Shown in pieces: positions 26,787 through 35,833 of a stretch of 64,000 nt of DNA. Under the pieces are notes generated by a model. The model saw nothing but the letters and a program-made list of their open reading frames with translations, did no database searches and had not been told where the DNA came from. The DNA is from Firmicutes bacterium CAG:882. GTDB taxonomy: Bacteria > Bacillota > Clostridia > Lachnospirales > Lachnospiraceae. The stretch lies in the NCBI GenBank assembly GCA_000435595.1, contig FR895437.1, positions 21,501 through 85,500 of the forward strand, given 5' to 3'. Numbering within the stretch: position 1 is the first letter of the stretch; each line of letters begins with the position of its first letter. A program made the position numbers and the translations under genes.

Positions 26787-27902
26787 TCACTTTTTCTCCT
26801 TGTTAAGTGCATCCTCTATTGCTTCCACATAGCCGACGGCAACATTTGCAAACCTGAATCTGTCCGTCGCCTTAAAGCCTGCCGTCCCAAAGCTCTCTCT
26901 TATCTTCCCGTCACTCGACAGCTTATCTATAGCCGCCGCAAAAGCATCCGCATCATACGGGTCAACGATATAACCGTTGACACCATTTTCAACCGTCTCA
27001 GATGCCGCATCGGAATATTGCGACACAATTATAGGAAGCTTAGCGCACATCGCCTCAACGAGCACAAGCCCGAAACAGTCCTCCCTCGTCGGCAGTACAA
27101 AAGCCCCCGCTCTCCTGTAGCACTCTCTCAGCTCATCCCCCTGTAGAAACCCTCTAAACTCTACTCTGTCAGCCACGCCCATGCGCTCTGCCTGTGACAT
27201 AAGATTCTCTCTCTCCCTGCCGTCACCGACAACAACGAGCCTCACGGATTTATCGTTGCACCTTGCAAGTGCGGTTATGAGAAGGTCAATACCCTTTCTC
27301 TCGATAAGACTTCCCACACACAAAAGCCCTCCGGCCTTCCAGTCTCTCTCATGGATTACATACTTGTCAAGGTCAACGGTCAGCATGCTTATATGGCAGT
27401 GCTTTTCCGGTGCACCGTATCTTAACTGATTTTCCATGGCCGCATGACTGCTTCCGATAAAGGCATCCGCACGCTTTATTATATATTTTCTTGACAGCTT
27501 TTGAAGCCATCCTATATTCTTCTCGGAATTTATTGTTCCATCAGTCCAGCTCACATACGGCACTTTCTTTTTTCTGCACCAATGCATTGCCTGCAATATG
27601 GCAGGACTGTACTCCATCGCGACAACGACATCCGGAGTCAGTTTATCAAGTACCTTTCCGACACCCACCGGAAAAGAAATGAAATGGTCGTCAAACCGTT
27701 TCTTTATTCTGACGGTCTTAGACGGCACAAAATGTGAATTAAGTATTCTGTCCTCGTCCGCCTTCCACTGCCTTGCCATACTGTCATTGCAGTAATACAT
27801 CACCGAGAATTCATAATCGCTGTAATGTGTCTGAAGATAATAGAAAAAGTCCACCCTGTACGGTGACGGAACATTGGTTATTATTGTTACCTTTTTACTC
27901 AA
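26787..27902 (-). CDS. Glycosyltransferase family 4
   Basis: 371 residues, GT-B fold. VTIITNVPSPYRVDFFYYL at the start, VGSLIERKGIDLLITAL near residue 195 and the EX7E motif EDCFGLVLVEAM near residue 290, then SETVENGVNGYIVDP. Start TTG, with AGAGG nine bases before it, overlapping the end of the polymerase-like gene by eight bases. Donor unknown. Confidence 0.92.
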   Translation of the reverse strand: MSKKVTIITNVPSPYRVDFFYYLQTHYSDYEFSVMYYCNDSMARQWKADEDRILNSHFVPSKTVRIKKRFDDHFISFPVGVGKVLDKLTPDVVVAMEYSPAILQAMHWCRKKKVPYVSWTDGTINSEKNIGWLQKLSRKYIIKRADAFIGSSHAAMENQLRYGAPEKHCHISMLTVDLDKYVIHERDWKAGGLLCVGSLIERKGIDLLITALARCNDKSVRLVVVGDGRERENLMSQAERMGVADRVEFRGFLQGDELRECYRRAGAFVLPTREDCFGLVLVEAMCAKLPIIVSQYSDAASETVENGVNGYIVDPYDADAFAAAIDKLSSDGKIRESFGTAGFKATDRFRFANVAVGYVEAIEDALNKEKK

Positions 27903-29076
27903 GCCTTATTACCTCTCCTGACTGTTTCCTGTTAAGCCCTGCCGCATCGTATATGGCAAATGCCACAAACAGCAGGAACGGATTCATAACCGAACTGATT
28001 AGAAAATCCTCCATAAGACCATACAGGCACAGTGTATTGATTATTATTGTAAGATTGTAATTCTTCTTTTTATAAAAATACCACGATGCGAACACAAGGC
28101 ATGCGATGAAGAACATCTCCGTCACAAAACCGTATTTGTAGAATGAGCACCAGTAGTTGCTGTCGAGAAAGCCGTTGTTAATCTGAACTCCGTCCCATCT
28201 TGCAGCGGCCCGGCTTATATCCTTGCCCAGCAGTGAAAATCCGTAATTAATCCAATACTGGTGTTGAATCTTAAGCCTTCCCGTTATAAGCTGGTCCAAC
28301 ATGAACATAAAATTATTGTTCACGTCAAAAAACACTGACATCACAAATGTGCCTATAAAGCACAAAAGACTCGTAGGGATGACGGCAGCGCCTATAATCT
28401 TCTTCAAGACATAGCCCGGCTTTCCAAGTCTGTCAAACAGCTTAAGGCATAAGAACACAAACACAAGAAACACTCCAAGCATAAATCCCGTAGTGCTGTT
28501 CGTCACACGGTAAACTGCATAAAAAGCATATATTGACAAGAGAAAATGAAGAATATTAAGTTTCTTATAGTTCAGATACAGTATCAGCGCAACCGTGATA
28601 AAAATACTAACCATGAACTCATTCGGACTCTGAAAGCCGTACGAATATGTGAGTCCATCCTCAAACTGATCCTTGACCGCATTCCCCACAATCCCCGAAA
28701 TACTCGCTGTTACAAGCACGGAAATACAGATTATTCTCACAAAGAGTGCTTTCTTCATGAGGTCAGGAATGTCAACATTCTTAAGTCCCAGCACCGTCAG
28801 AATCGTAATCGTGAAAGTCACATAGCCTGTCTTTACAAATATAAACATCGCATACAGACCGATAATCGCCATTATCATCACTTCTTTCAACGTATATTTC
28901 GTAAAAAGAAGCTTAAGTCCGAGAAAAAGCATGGAAAAAGCCATGATAAGCTTATATTCCAAGTCACCCGAATAAAATCCAAGTGACTTGGCAAACACAA
29001 GGCTCAAAAACGAAATGTAATAAAACACATAATTATTTGTATATGCACAATTAATTATTTTCTTGATACCAGTCAT
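27895..29076 (-). CDS. Polytopic membrane protein, probable repeat-unit polymerase (Wzy-like)
   Basis: 393 residues with about ten hydrophobic segments and an extracytosolic loop around residues 260-320. No conserved enzyme motif. Its place in the locus, next to glycosyltransferases and a flippase, and its topology fit an EpsK/Wzy-type polymerase, and it is not similar to the other polymerase at 15524-16846. Start ATG at 29076 after GGAGAACAAT. The assignment is by position and topology only. Confidence 0.7.
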   Translation of the reverse strand: MTGIKKIINCAYTNNYVFYYISFLSLVFAKSLGFYSGDLEYKLIMAFSMLFLGLKLLFTKYTLKEVMIMAIIGLYAMFIFVKTGYVTFTITILTVLGLKNVDIPDLMKKALFVRIICISVLVTASISGIVGNAVKDQFEDGLTYSYGFQSPNEFMVSIFITVALILYLNYKKLNILHFLLSIYAFYAVYRVTNSTTGFMLGVFLVFVFLCLKLFDRLGKPGYVLKKIIGAAVIPTSLLCFIGTFVMSVFFDVNNNFMFMLDQLITGRLKIQHQYWINYGFSLLGKDISRAAARWDGVQINNGFLDSNYWCSFYKYGFVTEMFFIACLVFASWYFYKKKNYNLTIIINTLCLYGLMEDFLISSVMNPFLLFVAFAIYDAAGLNRKQSGEVIRLE

Positions 29077-29104
29077 ATTGTTCTCCACGTTGTAATAAAA
29101 AGTT

Positions 29105-29872
29105 CTATCTTCTTTTTTTTATTTTTCGCGACTGCTTCCATAATCTGTAGCATGCCACAAGGAACACCGTATTTGTCGAAAAATAACGCTTGTAAAGTCT
29201 CTTAGGCTCCTGAACAAGCCTGTACAGCCATTCAAGTGACAGCTTCTGCATTATCATCGGTGCTCTCTTTATATTTCCGGCAAAATAGTCAAAGCCTGCA
29301 CCCACGCCGACCATGACGGCATCAATTCTTCCCTCATGCTTCGCCATCCAGTTCTCCTGCTTAGGTGCACCAAGACCAATCCAGACAATATCCGGCTTAG
29401 TCTCATTAATCATATTGACAATCTGCTCGTCCTCCTCGTGCGAGAGTGACCTGAAAGGAGGCGAATACATTCCGCATATCTGTATGTCGGGATGTTCTTC
29501 TTCCAATATGCCCTTAAGCTTGTCCAAAGTCTCCGGCGTGCTGCCGTAGAAAAACTGGCGCACTCCTTTCTCCTTAAACATCTCACCCATAAAATCCGGA
29601 CCTGTCACCCTGCTCGCATTTTTATGTCCCATAAGCCGGCACACGATGCTGAGCGGTCCACCGTCAGGGAACACCATGGCAGCTCCGTTTTGTACTCTTC
29701 GATAACTGCGATTCTCATACGCCGTAACCGTCGTGTGTACATTCGCAACACATATATATTTTCCACGCAGTTCCTCAATATTGTCGAGCACACACTGCTT
29801 AATAGAATTCATATCCCCAACTGTTACGTGCACTCCCAACACACTGCAATATTCCGGCTTTTTAAAACTCAT
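29105..29872 (-). CDS. WecG/TagA/CpsF-family glycosyltransferase (GT26)
   Basis: 255 residues from the ATG at 29872 (AGGTGG five bases upstream). Landmarks GVHVTVGDMN, VANVHTTVTAYEN, the catalytic segment VFPDGGPLSI, RVTGPDFMGEMF, and WIGLGAPKQENWMAKHEG. Members add N-acetylmannosamine(-uronate) to lipid-linked GlcNAc, the second sugar of wall teichoic acid linkers or enterobacterial common antigen. First gene of the glycan locus, downstream of the promoter at 29912-29940. Confidence 0.92.
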   Translation of the reverse strand: MSFKKPEYCSVLGVHVTVGDMNSIKQCVLDNIEELRGKYICVANVHTTVTAYENRSYRRVQNGAAMVFPDGGPLSIVCRLMGHKNASRVTGPDFMGEMFKEKGVRQFFYGSTPETLDKLKGILEEEHPDIQICGMYSPPFRSLSHEEDEQIVNMINETKPDIVWIGLGAPKQENWMAKHEGRIDAVMVGVGAGFDYFAGNIKRAPMIMQKLSLEWLYRLVQEPKRLYKRYFSTNTVFLVACYRLWKQSRKIKKRR

Positions 29873-29911
29873 GTCATCCACCTATACTTTTATCATTACA
29901 ATATCTTATAT

Positions 29912-29940
29912 ATTATATCATTTTAATTATTCAAGAGCAA
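29912..29940 (-). promoter_or_regulatory. Promoter at the head of the polysaccharide locus
   Basis: Minus strand TTGCTC (29935-29940), 17-base spacer, TATAAT (29912-29917), about 40 bases before the GT26 start. It sits right after the sigK-type gene, with no terminator between. Confidence 0.6.
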
Positions 29941-29944
29941 TACT

Positions 29945-30568
29945 TTATTCTCTAAAGGCATCTCTAAGCCTTTCAAGAGCCCTCTTTTCTATTCTGCTCA
30001 CATAGCTTCTGCTTATTCCATACTCATCCGCAAGCTCCCTCTGTGTTCTTTCCCTTCTTCCGTACAGTCCGTATCTGTATATCAGGATTTCCTTCTCCAT
30101 GTCCGACAGTACACTGTTGAATACTTTATTGAGTTTTGCTATATCCGCGTTGTTCTGCAGTCTTGCAACGACATCCTCATCCTCTGAAAATGTTATATCC
30201 TGAAAACATATTTTGTTTCCTTCTTTGTCCGTTCCCAACGGTTCGTTCAACGAAACCTCCTTTGAACGCTTCTTTTCACTGCGGAACATCATTAGAAGCT
30301 CATTGTCTATGCATTTTGCCGCATAGGTCACAAGTCTGTTTCCTTTTTTTTCATCAAAGCTGTCTATCGCCTTGATAAGTCCTATTGTCCCTATCGAAAT
30401 CATATCCTCAAGCTCATACTCACTGCATGAATATTTTTTCACCATGTGGACAACCAGCCTGAGATTTTTCTCTATAAGAATCTCCTTCGCCTTTTTATCG
30501 CCCCCATGAAAAAGTTCAAGATATTGTCTCTCCTGTGCGGCAGTAAGAGGTCTGTCAAATGCCTTCAT
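29945..30568 (-). CDS. sigK: RNA polymerase sporulation sigma factor SigK-type
   Basis: 207 residues, continuous (no interrupting element). Region 2 with NLRLVVHMVKKYS, YELEDMISIGTIGLIKAID and RLVTYAAKCIDNELLM; the SigK/SigE linker SLNEPLGTDKEGN; region 4.2 RTQRELADEYGISRSYVSRIEKRALERL. This is the late mother-cell sigma of spore formers. There is a short N-terminal extension only, unlike the 20-residue pro-sequence of Bacillus, so activation may differ. Start ATG after CAGGGAAAATGT. The sequence to 30686 upstream has a palindrome GCACGCGTGC (30617-30626) and no promoter that I can defend. Confidence 0.88.
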   Translation of the reverse strand: MKAFDRPLTAAQERQYLELFHGGDKKAKEILIEKNLRLVVHMVKKYSCSEYELEDMISIGTIGLIKAIDSFDEKKGNRLVTYAAKCIDNELLMMFRSEKKRSKEVSLNEPLGTDKEGNKICFQDITFSEDEDVVARLQNNADIAKLNKVFNSVLSDMEKEILIYRYGLYGRRERTQRELADEYGISRSYVSRIEKRALERLRDAFRE

Positions 30569-30686
30569 ACATTTTCCCTGTCACTTACGGGTTATTACAT
30601 TCTATGCCGAATAAACGCACGCGTGCATGACCACACAGAATTAAAATATGCGCCGGTTTTAACAGGAACGAAGTTTTCTATTGCAC

Positions 30687-30724
30687 AAAAAAGGACTCAT
30701 AATGATATCATCATTACAAGTCCC
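30687..30724 (-). terminator. Rho-independent terminator after the U32 gene
   Basis: Minus strand GGACT ... ATGATGATATCATTA ... AGTCC then TTTTTT. The stem (30693-30723) begins seven bases after the U32 stop. Its central ATGATGATATCA is the same 12-mer as in the inverted repeat at 1789-1800. Confidence 0.8.
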
Positions 30725-30729
30725 ATTCT

Positions 30730-31959
30730 TTAATCCTCTTTGCGTCTTAAAATATCATACTTATCAAGCGGTGTTCCAAGGTCAATGAAGAGAAGCTCCT
30801 TAGGATGCGGTGCACTTTCTCGCTCATTTCCTTCCGCGTCCTTTATCGCCTTCACGGTAACAGCCAAATTGTCACCGGCAGGTTTCATAACCTCAATCTC
30901 CTCGCCGACCGAGAACTTATTTCTCTGCTCTATGGCATACATTCCCTCGTCGTTCCTGTCACCGACTATTCCAAGATATGTATACTCTCTCATATACACA
31001 TTGGAATCATATATCTGGGTATTGTGGTCAGGCTTTCCAAAGAAAAAGCCTGTCGTGTACTGTCTGTATGTACACTTTGCGATCTCCTCTTTATATACAG
31101 GAATTCTGCTTCTGTACAGTTCCTCTGACTTTGCATAATCGTCAAGAGCCATTCTGTAAGTTCTTGCAACAGTCGCAACATACAGCGCAGTCTTCATTCT
31201 TCCCTCAACCTTAAGGCTGTCTATTCCCGCATCAATCATCTCAGGAATATGTTCAATCATACATAAATCTTTTGAATTGAATATATATGTTCCTCTCTCA
31301 TTCTCGTACACAGGCATATATTCGCCCGGTCTTGTCTCCTCCACAACCGCATACTTCCAACGGCACGGATGTGTACACTCACCCTGATTTGCATCCCTTC
31401 CCGTTAAGAAGCTGCTTAAAAGGCACCTTCCTGAATATGATATGCACATTGCCCCATGCACGAATGTCTCTATCTCAAGGTCATCGGGAATATGCTCACG
31501 AATCTCCTTTATCTCGGCAAGTGATAATTCTCTCGCCGTCACAACTCTCTTAGCGCCGAGTCTGTGCCAGAAGTTATATGTTCCGTAATTGGTGTTATTA
31601 GCCTGCGTGCTTACATGAAGCTCCATCTCAGGAAGCACTTCCTGCGCAATGGTAAATATGGCAGGGTCAGATATGATAAGGGCATCCGGATGAACCCTCT
31701 CCCCCAGCTCCTTAAAATATTCCCTTGCACCGTCTAAATCCCTGTTATGTGCAAGTATGTTGGCAGTTACATACACCTTTACGCCATGTTCATGAGCAAA
31801 ACGCACTCCCTCAGCCATCTCATCGATGGTAAAATTCTTTGCCTTCGCCCTAAGTCCGAACGCTTCTCCGCCTATATAGACTGCATCAGCACCATATATA
31901 ACAGCAGTCTTAAGCACCTCAAGACTGCTTGCAGGTATCAATAATTCAGGTAATTTCAT
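30730..31959 (-). CDS. U32 family peptidase / hydroxylation protein
   Basis: 409 residues. U32 core with VYIGGEAFGLRAKAKNFT near residue 28 and the signature ETFVHGAMCISYSGRCLLSSF near residues 155-176 with cysteines in the CTHPCRW segment. Relatives (YrrN/YrrO, RlhA/TrhP) include collagenases and tRNA/rRNA hydroxylation proteins acting with an iron-sulfur cluster. Sits last in the ireB operon, matching Bacillus yrrN/yrrO order. ATG start. Confidence 0.9.
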   Translation of the reverse strand: MKLPELLIPASSLEVLKTAVIYGADAVYIGGEAFGLRAKAKNFTIDEMAEGVRFAHEHGVKVYVTANILAHNRDLDGAREYFKELGERVHPDALIISDPAIFTIAQEVLPEMELHVSTQANNTNYGTYNFWHRLGAKRVVTARELSLAEIKEIREHIPDDLEIETFVHGAMCISYSGRCLLSSFLTGRDANQGECTHPCRWKYAVVEETRPGEYMPVYENERGTYIFNSKDLCMIEHIPEMIDAGIDSLKVEGRMKTALYVATVARTYRMALDDYAKSEELYRSRIPVYKEEIAKCTYRQYTTGFFFGKPDHNTQIYDSNVYMREYTYLGIVGDRNDEGMYAIEQRNKFSVGEEIEVMKPAGDNLAVTVKAIKDAEGNERESAPHPKELLFIDLGTPLDKYDILRRKED

Positions 31960-31978
31960 TTTAATCTCCCATTTCCAA

Positions 31979-32620
31979 CTATCTCTTCACACTGAATGTT
32001 ATTCCATCGCCAAGCGGTATCACGCTTGTCACAAGCTCATCACAATGCGTCACGGCATACAGGTACTCCCTCATGCGTGAATGTATCGTTCTGTCCCGTC
32101 TGCACACGGCAAAACGTGACTGAACCAGATCACCTTCCTGAAGAACATTGTCTGTTATAAGTGTGCCTCCGCTTGCAAGAAGCCTCATTATCTCAGGCAG
32201 AATAACAATATACTGTGCTTTAGCTGCATCCATGAATATAAAGTCATAGCTGCCCGAGAGCGTTCTAAGAACCTCACCTGCATCTCCTTCAAGAAGAGTT
32301 ATAACCTTCTCCTTCCCAGCACGGCGTATATTCTCTTTCGCCTTGACAATCCTCTTGTCGTAATTCTCAATTGTTGTAATCTTTGCATCGCTGTCTATAT
32401 TCTCACTCATAAGTATCGACGAATATCCGACAGCCGCTCCGACCTCCAAAATGTTCTTCGGATGTTTAGATGCAAGTATAGTCTTTAAAAAGCAGCCCAT
32501 CTCTTTTCTTATTATCGGCACATTGTCCGCGAGGGCTTCTCTCTCTATCTGCATACATATCTCACTGTCATTTCCCGCAAGCGAGTGTATATAAGATGTA
32601 ATTCTCTCGTCTGTAATCAC
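31979..32620 (-). CDS. O-methyltransferase (YrrM type)
   Basis: 213 residues, class I SAM-dependent methyltransferase of the catechol/caffeoyl-CoA type: LEVGAAVGYSSILMSE (SAM loop) near residue 58, EGDAGEVLRTL, DFIFMDAAKAQY and TLITDNVLQEGDLV. Bacillus relative YrrM methylates tRNA hydroxyuridine (TrmR). Start is GTG, overlapping the previous stop in the form GTGA, so translation is coupled. Operon position equals yrrM. Confidence 0.92.
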   Translation of the reverse strand: MITDERITSYIHSLAGNDSEICMQIEREALADNVPIIRKEMGCFLKTILASKHPKNILEVGAAVGYSSILMSENIDSDAKITTIENYDKRIVKAKENIRRAGKEKVITLLEGDAGEVLRTLSGSYDFIFMDAAKAQYIVILPEIMRLLASGGTLITDNVLQEGDLVQSRFAVCRRDRTIHSRMREYLYAVTHCDELVTSVIPLGDGITFSVKR

Positions 32621-33015
32621 TTAGACTCCTTCTCAGCGGCAGCTGCCCGGCTTTCCTCTGTTATTGCAGCCATTATCTGCGTCGGAGTCATCCCCGTATT
32701 AAGCTCAAATGTGCCTCCGACAAAATACTTACTGTAATCCGACAGCATCGCCTGCACCTTAAAAAGCAGCTTGCCGTCAACCAGCTCAGCCTTATCAAGT
32801 ATTGCGGCAATCTCATCGATGCTCGGATTGTCAGGTATAGTGACGGTCTTGTCCCTCGCCATTGAAGGATCATCCATTGAAGACTCGTTAAAGACGGCAA
32901 CTCCAAACCTGAATGCTGCTCCTCCGGCATAGTATACAAGCATGACAATAAATGCAAGTATTATCATTTTATATGAAATTGTAATTACCGTCTTTATGAC
33001 ATTTGCGGTTTCCAT
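32617..33015 (-). CDS. Mini-MltG: membrane anchor plus LysM-like domain only
   Basis: 132 residues. Membrane segment near 12-35, then a domain matching the LysM-like N-terminal part of the endolytic transglycosylase MltG: TVTIPDNPSIDEIAAILD, FVGGTFELNTGMTPTQIM. The large catalytic transglycosylase domain with its glutamate is absent and the ORF ends normally, so it is not a frameshift. In the Bacillus operon this position is held by yrrL (MltG). Start ATG at 33015 because AAGGTGG lies seven bases upstream; an ATG at 33021 is too close to it. Function unknown; an MltG partner is possible. Confidence 0.8.
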   Translation of the reverse strand: METANVIKTVITISYKMIILAFIVMLVYYAGGAAFRFGVAVFNESSMDDPSMARDKTVTIPDNPSIDEIAAILDKAELVDGKLLFKVQAMLSDYSKYFVGGTFELNTGMTPTQIMAAITEESRAAAAEKESK

Positions 33016-33027
33016 ATACATACCACC

Positions 33028-33396
33028 TTACAGAAAATCAGTATCAAGCTCCACACTGTCTGCAATAACCCTCGTAATGCCCTGAAGCATACGGCATACT
33101 GACAATTCAGCCTTCAAAAATTCGTTTACAAGCTCATTCTTTCTTATACCCGCATTTTCCATCTGAAAACGCATAACCTCATCAAACATGTTGTCAGCTA
33201 CATCCATATTCTGAAGTTCAAAATTGCGTCTCCTGTAGTCACACACCTTCTCATAAAGCTCCGGCTGCTTCTTTATCTCCTCAAGATAATGCAGATAGCT
33301 CTTGTACTCCTCGCTGTCAGCTACAGCCTGTGCAAGCTCCGCTGTCTTAACATCTACCATACTGTTCTTCAATGTCTTATTCCTGCTGTCACCCAA
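33028..33396 (-). CDS. YlbF-family regulator
   Basis: 122-residue all-helical protein like the YlbF/YmcA (Y-complex) family, which modulates RNase Y and sporulation/biofilm phosphorelay in Bacillus. LAQAVADSEEYKSYLHYLEEI and PELYEKVCDYRRRNFELQ are the conserved helices. Start TTG directly after the rnj stop with GGAGG nine bases upstream. Placement next to the RNase J gene is consistent with mRNA decay. Confidence 0.85.
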   Translation of the reverse strand: MGDSRNKTLKNSMVDVKTAELAQAVADSEEYKSYLHYLEEIKKQPELYEKVCDYRRRNFELQNMDVADNMFDEVMRFQMENAGIRKNELVNEFLKAELSVCRMLQGITRVIADSVELDTDFL

Positions 33397-35064
33397 TTAT
33401 GACACCTCCATGATAATAGGCAGAATCATAGGATTTCTCTTCATCTTTCTCCAGAGATATTCACTCAGATCGTCCCTTATGATGTTCTTTATCTTTCCCC
33501 AGTCGCTTATATTTTTTTCAAGACACTTGTCAACCGATTCGCGCACAACACTCGTCGCATCCTCAAGGAGAGTCTCCGACTCTCTCACATACACAAAGCC
33601 TCTCGTCACAATATCCGGTCCGGCAAGAAGCTGATTGGTATACTTTTCAAGTGTGAGAACAACTATAATTATACCGTTCTCGGCGAGATTCTGTCTGTCT
33701 CTTAAGACAATATTCCCTACATCGCCCACACCAAGTCCATCTACAAGAAGGCTTCCCGCAGTTACCGTTCCAGTCTTTCCGGCTCCGTCATATCCAAGCT
33801 CAAGCACATCTCCCGACGACATGATGAACACATTCTCCTTCGGCACTCCCATTGACACTGCCAGGTCAGCATGTGTCTTTAAGTGTCTGTACTCGCCATG
33901 AACAGGAATTGCATACTTAGGCTTAACTATTGAATACATAAGCTTAATTTCTTCCTGGGATGCATGTCCCGATACATGGGTATCCTGGAAAATGACCTTT
34001 GCACCCTTCATCGAGAGTTCATTGATTACTCTTGCGACAGACTTTTCATTGCCCGGAATAGGTGTGGCACTTAATATCACAACATCCCCCGGCTTGATTG
34101 TAACCTTCTTATGAATGGATGCTGCCATTCTTGAAAGTGCCGCCATGGACTCGCCCTGGCTTCCTGTTGTTATGATGACTGTCTGGCTGTCCGTGTATTT
34201 CTTAAGCTCATCCGTCTCCACAAGCATGCCTTCCGGTATATCAAGATAACCAAGCTCACTCGCGACATTGATTATATTGACCATGCTTCTTCCCTCGACA
34301 GCAACCTTACGATTATATTTAGCCGCTGAATTGATAATCTGCTGCACTCTGTCAACATTAGACGCAAATGTAGCCACGATAATTCTGCTGTTCTGATTGT
34401 CGTTAAATATATTATCAAAAGTCTTTCCGACCGTCTTTTCGGACATTGTGTATCCCGGACGCATAACATTGGTACTGTCACAGAGCATCGCAAGAACACC
34501 CTTCTTACCAATCTCACCAAATCTCTGCAGATCTATCGGCTCCCCAAAAACCGGCGTATAGTCAACCTTAAAATCTCCCGTGTGTATAATTATTCCTGCC
34601 GGGGTATATATTGCAAGTGCGCAGGCATCCGCAATACTGTGATTGATTCTTATAAATTCAATTCTGAAATCTCCAAGCATTATATACTGTCCGTATTTTA
34701 CGACCTTGCGCTTGGTTGTCCCCAAAAGATTATGCTCCTTAAGCTTCGTCTCTATAATTCCCATTGTGAGCTTGGTAGCATATATAGGCTTATTTACGTC
34801 CTTTAATACATAAGGGAATGCTCCGATGTGATCCTCATGTCCATGAGTAACCACAAAGCCCTTAACCTTATCAATATTATCCTTTAAAAAAGTAACATCA
34901 GGAATCACGAGATCAATTCCCAACATATCATCATCAGGAAAAGACAGACCGCAGTCCACAACAATAATACTGTCCCCATACATGAAGGCAGTCATGTTCA
35001 TTCCAATCTGCTCTAATCCGCCGAGTGGAATTATCTTAACCTTTTCAGTTGTATCCGTTTTCAA
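33397..35064 (-). CDS. rnj: Ribonuclease J
   Basis: 555 residues. Metallo-beta-lactamase fold with the zinc motif THGHEDHIGAF near residue 76, NHSIADACALAIYTPAG, HTGDFKVDYTP, LCDSTNV and the beta-CASP domain with PVHGEYRHLKTHADLA near residue 365; C-terminal domain follows. 5'-3' exo- and endoribonuclease in mRNA turnover and rRNA maturation. The start codon is TTG with GGAGGTG seven bases before it. Confidence 0.95.
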   Translation of the reverse strand: MKTDTTEKVKIIPLGGLEQIGMNMTAFMYGDSIIVVDCGLSFPDDDMLGIDLVIPDVTFLKDNIDKVKGFVVTHGHEDHIGAFPYVLKDVNKPIYATKLTMGIIETKLKEHNLLGTTKRKVVKYGQYIMLGDFRIEFIRINHSIADACALAIYTPAGIIIHTGDFKVDYTPVFGEPIDLQRFGEIGKKGVLAMLCDSTNVMRPGYTMSEKTVGKTFDNIFNDNQNSRIIVATFASNVDRVQQIINSAAKYNRKVAVEGRSMVNIINVASELGYLDIPEGMLVETDELKKYTDSQTVIITTGSQGESMAALSRMAASIHKKVTIKPGDVVILSATPIPGNEKSVARVINELSMKGAKVIFQDTHVSGHASQEEIKLMYSIVKPKYAIPVHGEYRHLKTHADLAVSMGVPKENVFIMSSGDVLELGYDGAGKTGTVTAGSLLVDGLGVGDVGNIVLRDRQNLAENGIIIVVLTLEKYTNQLLAGPDIVTRGFVYVRESETLLEDATSVVRESVDKCLEKNISDWGKIKNIIRDDLSEYLWRKMKRNPMILPIIMEVS

Positions 35065-35095
35065 AAAAACACCTCCAAAAAATCACGCTCTATTA

Positions 35096-35383
35096 TTATT
35101 CTTCATCATCTAAAAGCTGCTCAAAAATCTTGAATACAGCATCAAGTTCTTCCTCATCGTCCACGAACTCATATAATGCTTCATCCGACTCCGGTGCAGA
35201 TGTATCCTTAAGGATAAATACCGCCTCGCTGTCATCGTCATCATTCTCACTGTCATATACGGATGTGTCATCCGTTGTAACCAGGAGGTAATCCGCTCCG
35301 TTCACTCTTGTAGACTCAATTACCTCAAACTCTACCTCTTTTCCATCCTCTGTCTGAAATACAAGCTTTTCTGTATCTGCCAT
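35096..35383 (-). CDS. DUF1292 protein (YrzB type)
   Basis: 95 residues, very acidic. MADTEKLVFQTEDGKEVEFEV start with GGAG eight bases upstream; the frame is open further but the extra part overlaps ruvX. C-terminal EALYEFVDDEEELDAVFKIF is the DUF1292 signature. Known only as a conserved partner in the ireB-ruvX operon. Confidence 0.9.
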   Translation of the reverse strand: MADTEKLVFQTEDGKEVEFEVIESTRVNGADYLLVTTDDTSVYDSENDDDDSEAVFILKDTSAPESDEALYEFVDDEEELDAVFKIFEQLLDDEE

Positions 35384-35384
35384 T

Positions 35385-35831
35385 CTAATTCTCCTGTTCC
35401 TGTTTTTTCTTAAATGCAAGGTTGTCAAGATACCCCTGTAAAATAAATGTGGCAGCAATCATATCCACATATTCTTTTCTGTTCTCTCTTCTTATTCCCG
35501 CTTCCATCATGGTGCGGTCCGCCGCAACGGTAGTAAGTCGTTCATCCCACATAACTACCTCAAGTCCGGTTCTGCGCTCAAGCTTCTCCTTGAACTCCAT
35601 TGTGCTCTCCACGCGGATTCCTTCTGAATTATTCATATGCTTCGGAAACCCGAGTACAATAAGAGAGATATCGTATTCATCAATAATCTCTTCAATACGT
35701 GCCAGTGTCTGACGCAGCTTATTTTCTTCCTTCCTGCGTATTATCTCCAATCCCTGGGCAGTAAACATAAGCGGGTCGCTGACTGCAGCGCCCACTGTCT
35801 TAGTTCCGTAATCCAATCCTAATATTCGCAT
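35385..35831 (-). CDS. ruvX: Holliday-junction resolvase-like protein RuvX/YqgF
   Basis: 148 residues with RNase H fold: first catalytic Asp in [30 protein letters not shown] near 57, and [14 protein letters not shown] with the second Asp/Glu. Acts in pre-16S rRNA end trimming and perhaps DNA repair. ATG start; stop is two bases from the DUF1292 start region. Confidence 0.93.
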   Translation of the reverse strand: MRILGLDYGTKTVGAAVSDPLMFTAQGLEIIRRKEENKLRQTLARIEEIIDEYDISLIVLGFPKHMNNSEGIRVESTMEFKEKLERRTGLEVVMWDERLTTVAADRTMMEAGIRRENRKEYVDMIAATFILQGYLDNLAFKKKQEQEN

Positions 35832-35833
35832 AC

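Noticed and set aside
29945..30568. Interrupted sigK (skin-type element)
   Set aside because: The frame is continuous with both sigma regions present.
30617..30626. Palindrome GCACGCGTGC upstream of sigK
   Set aside because: Ten bases, no repetition and no regulator to link it to.
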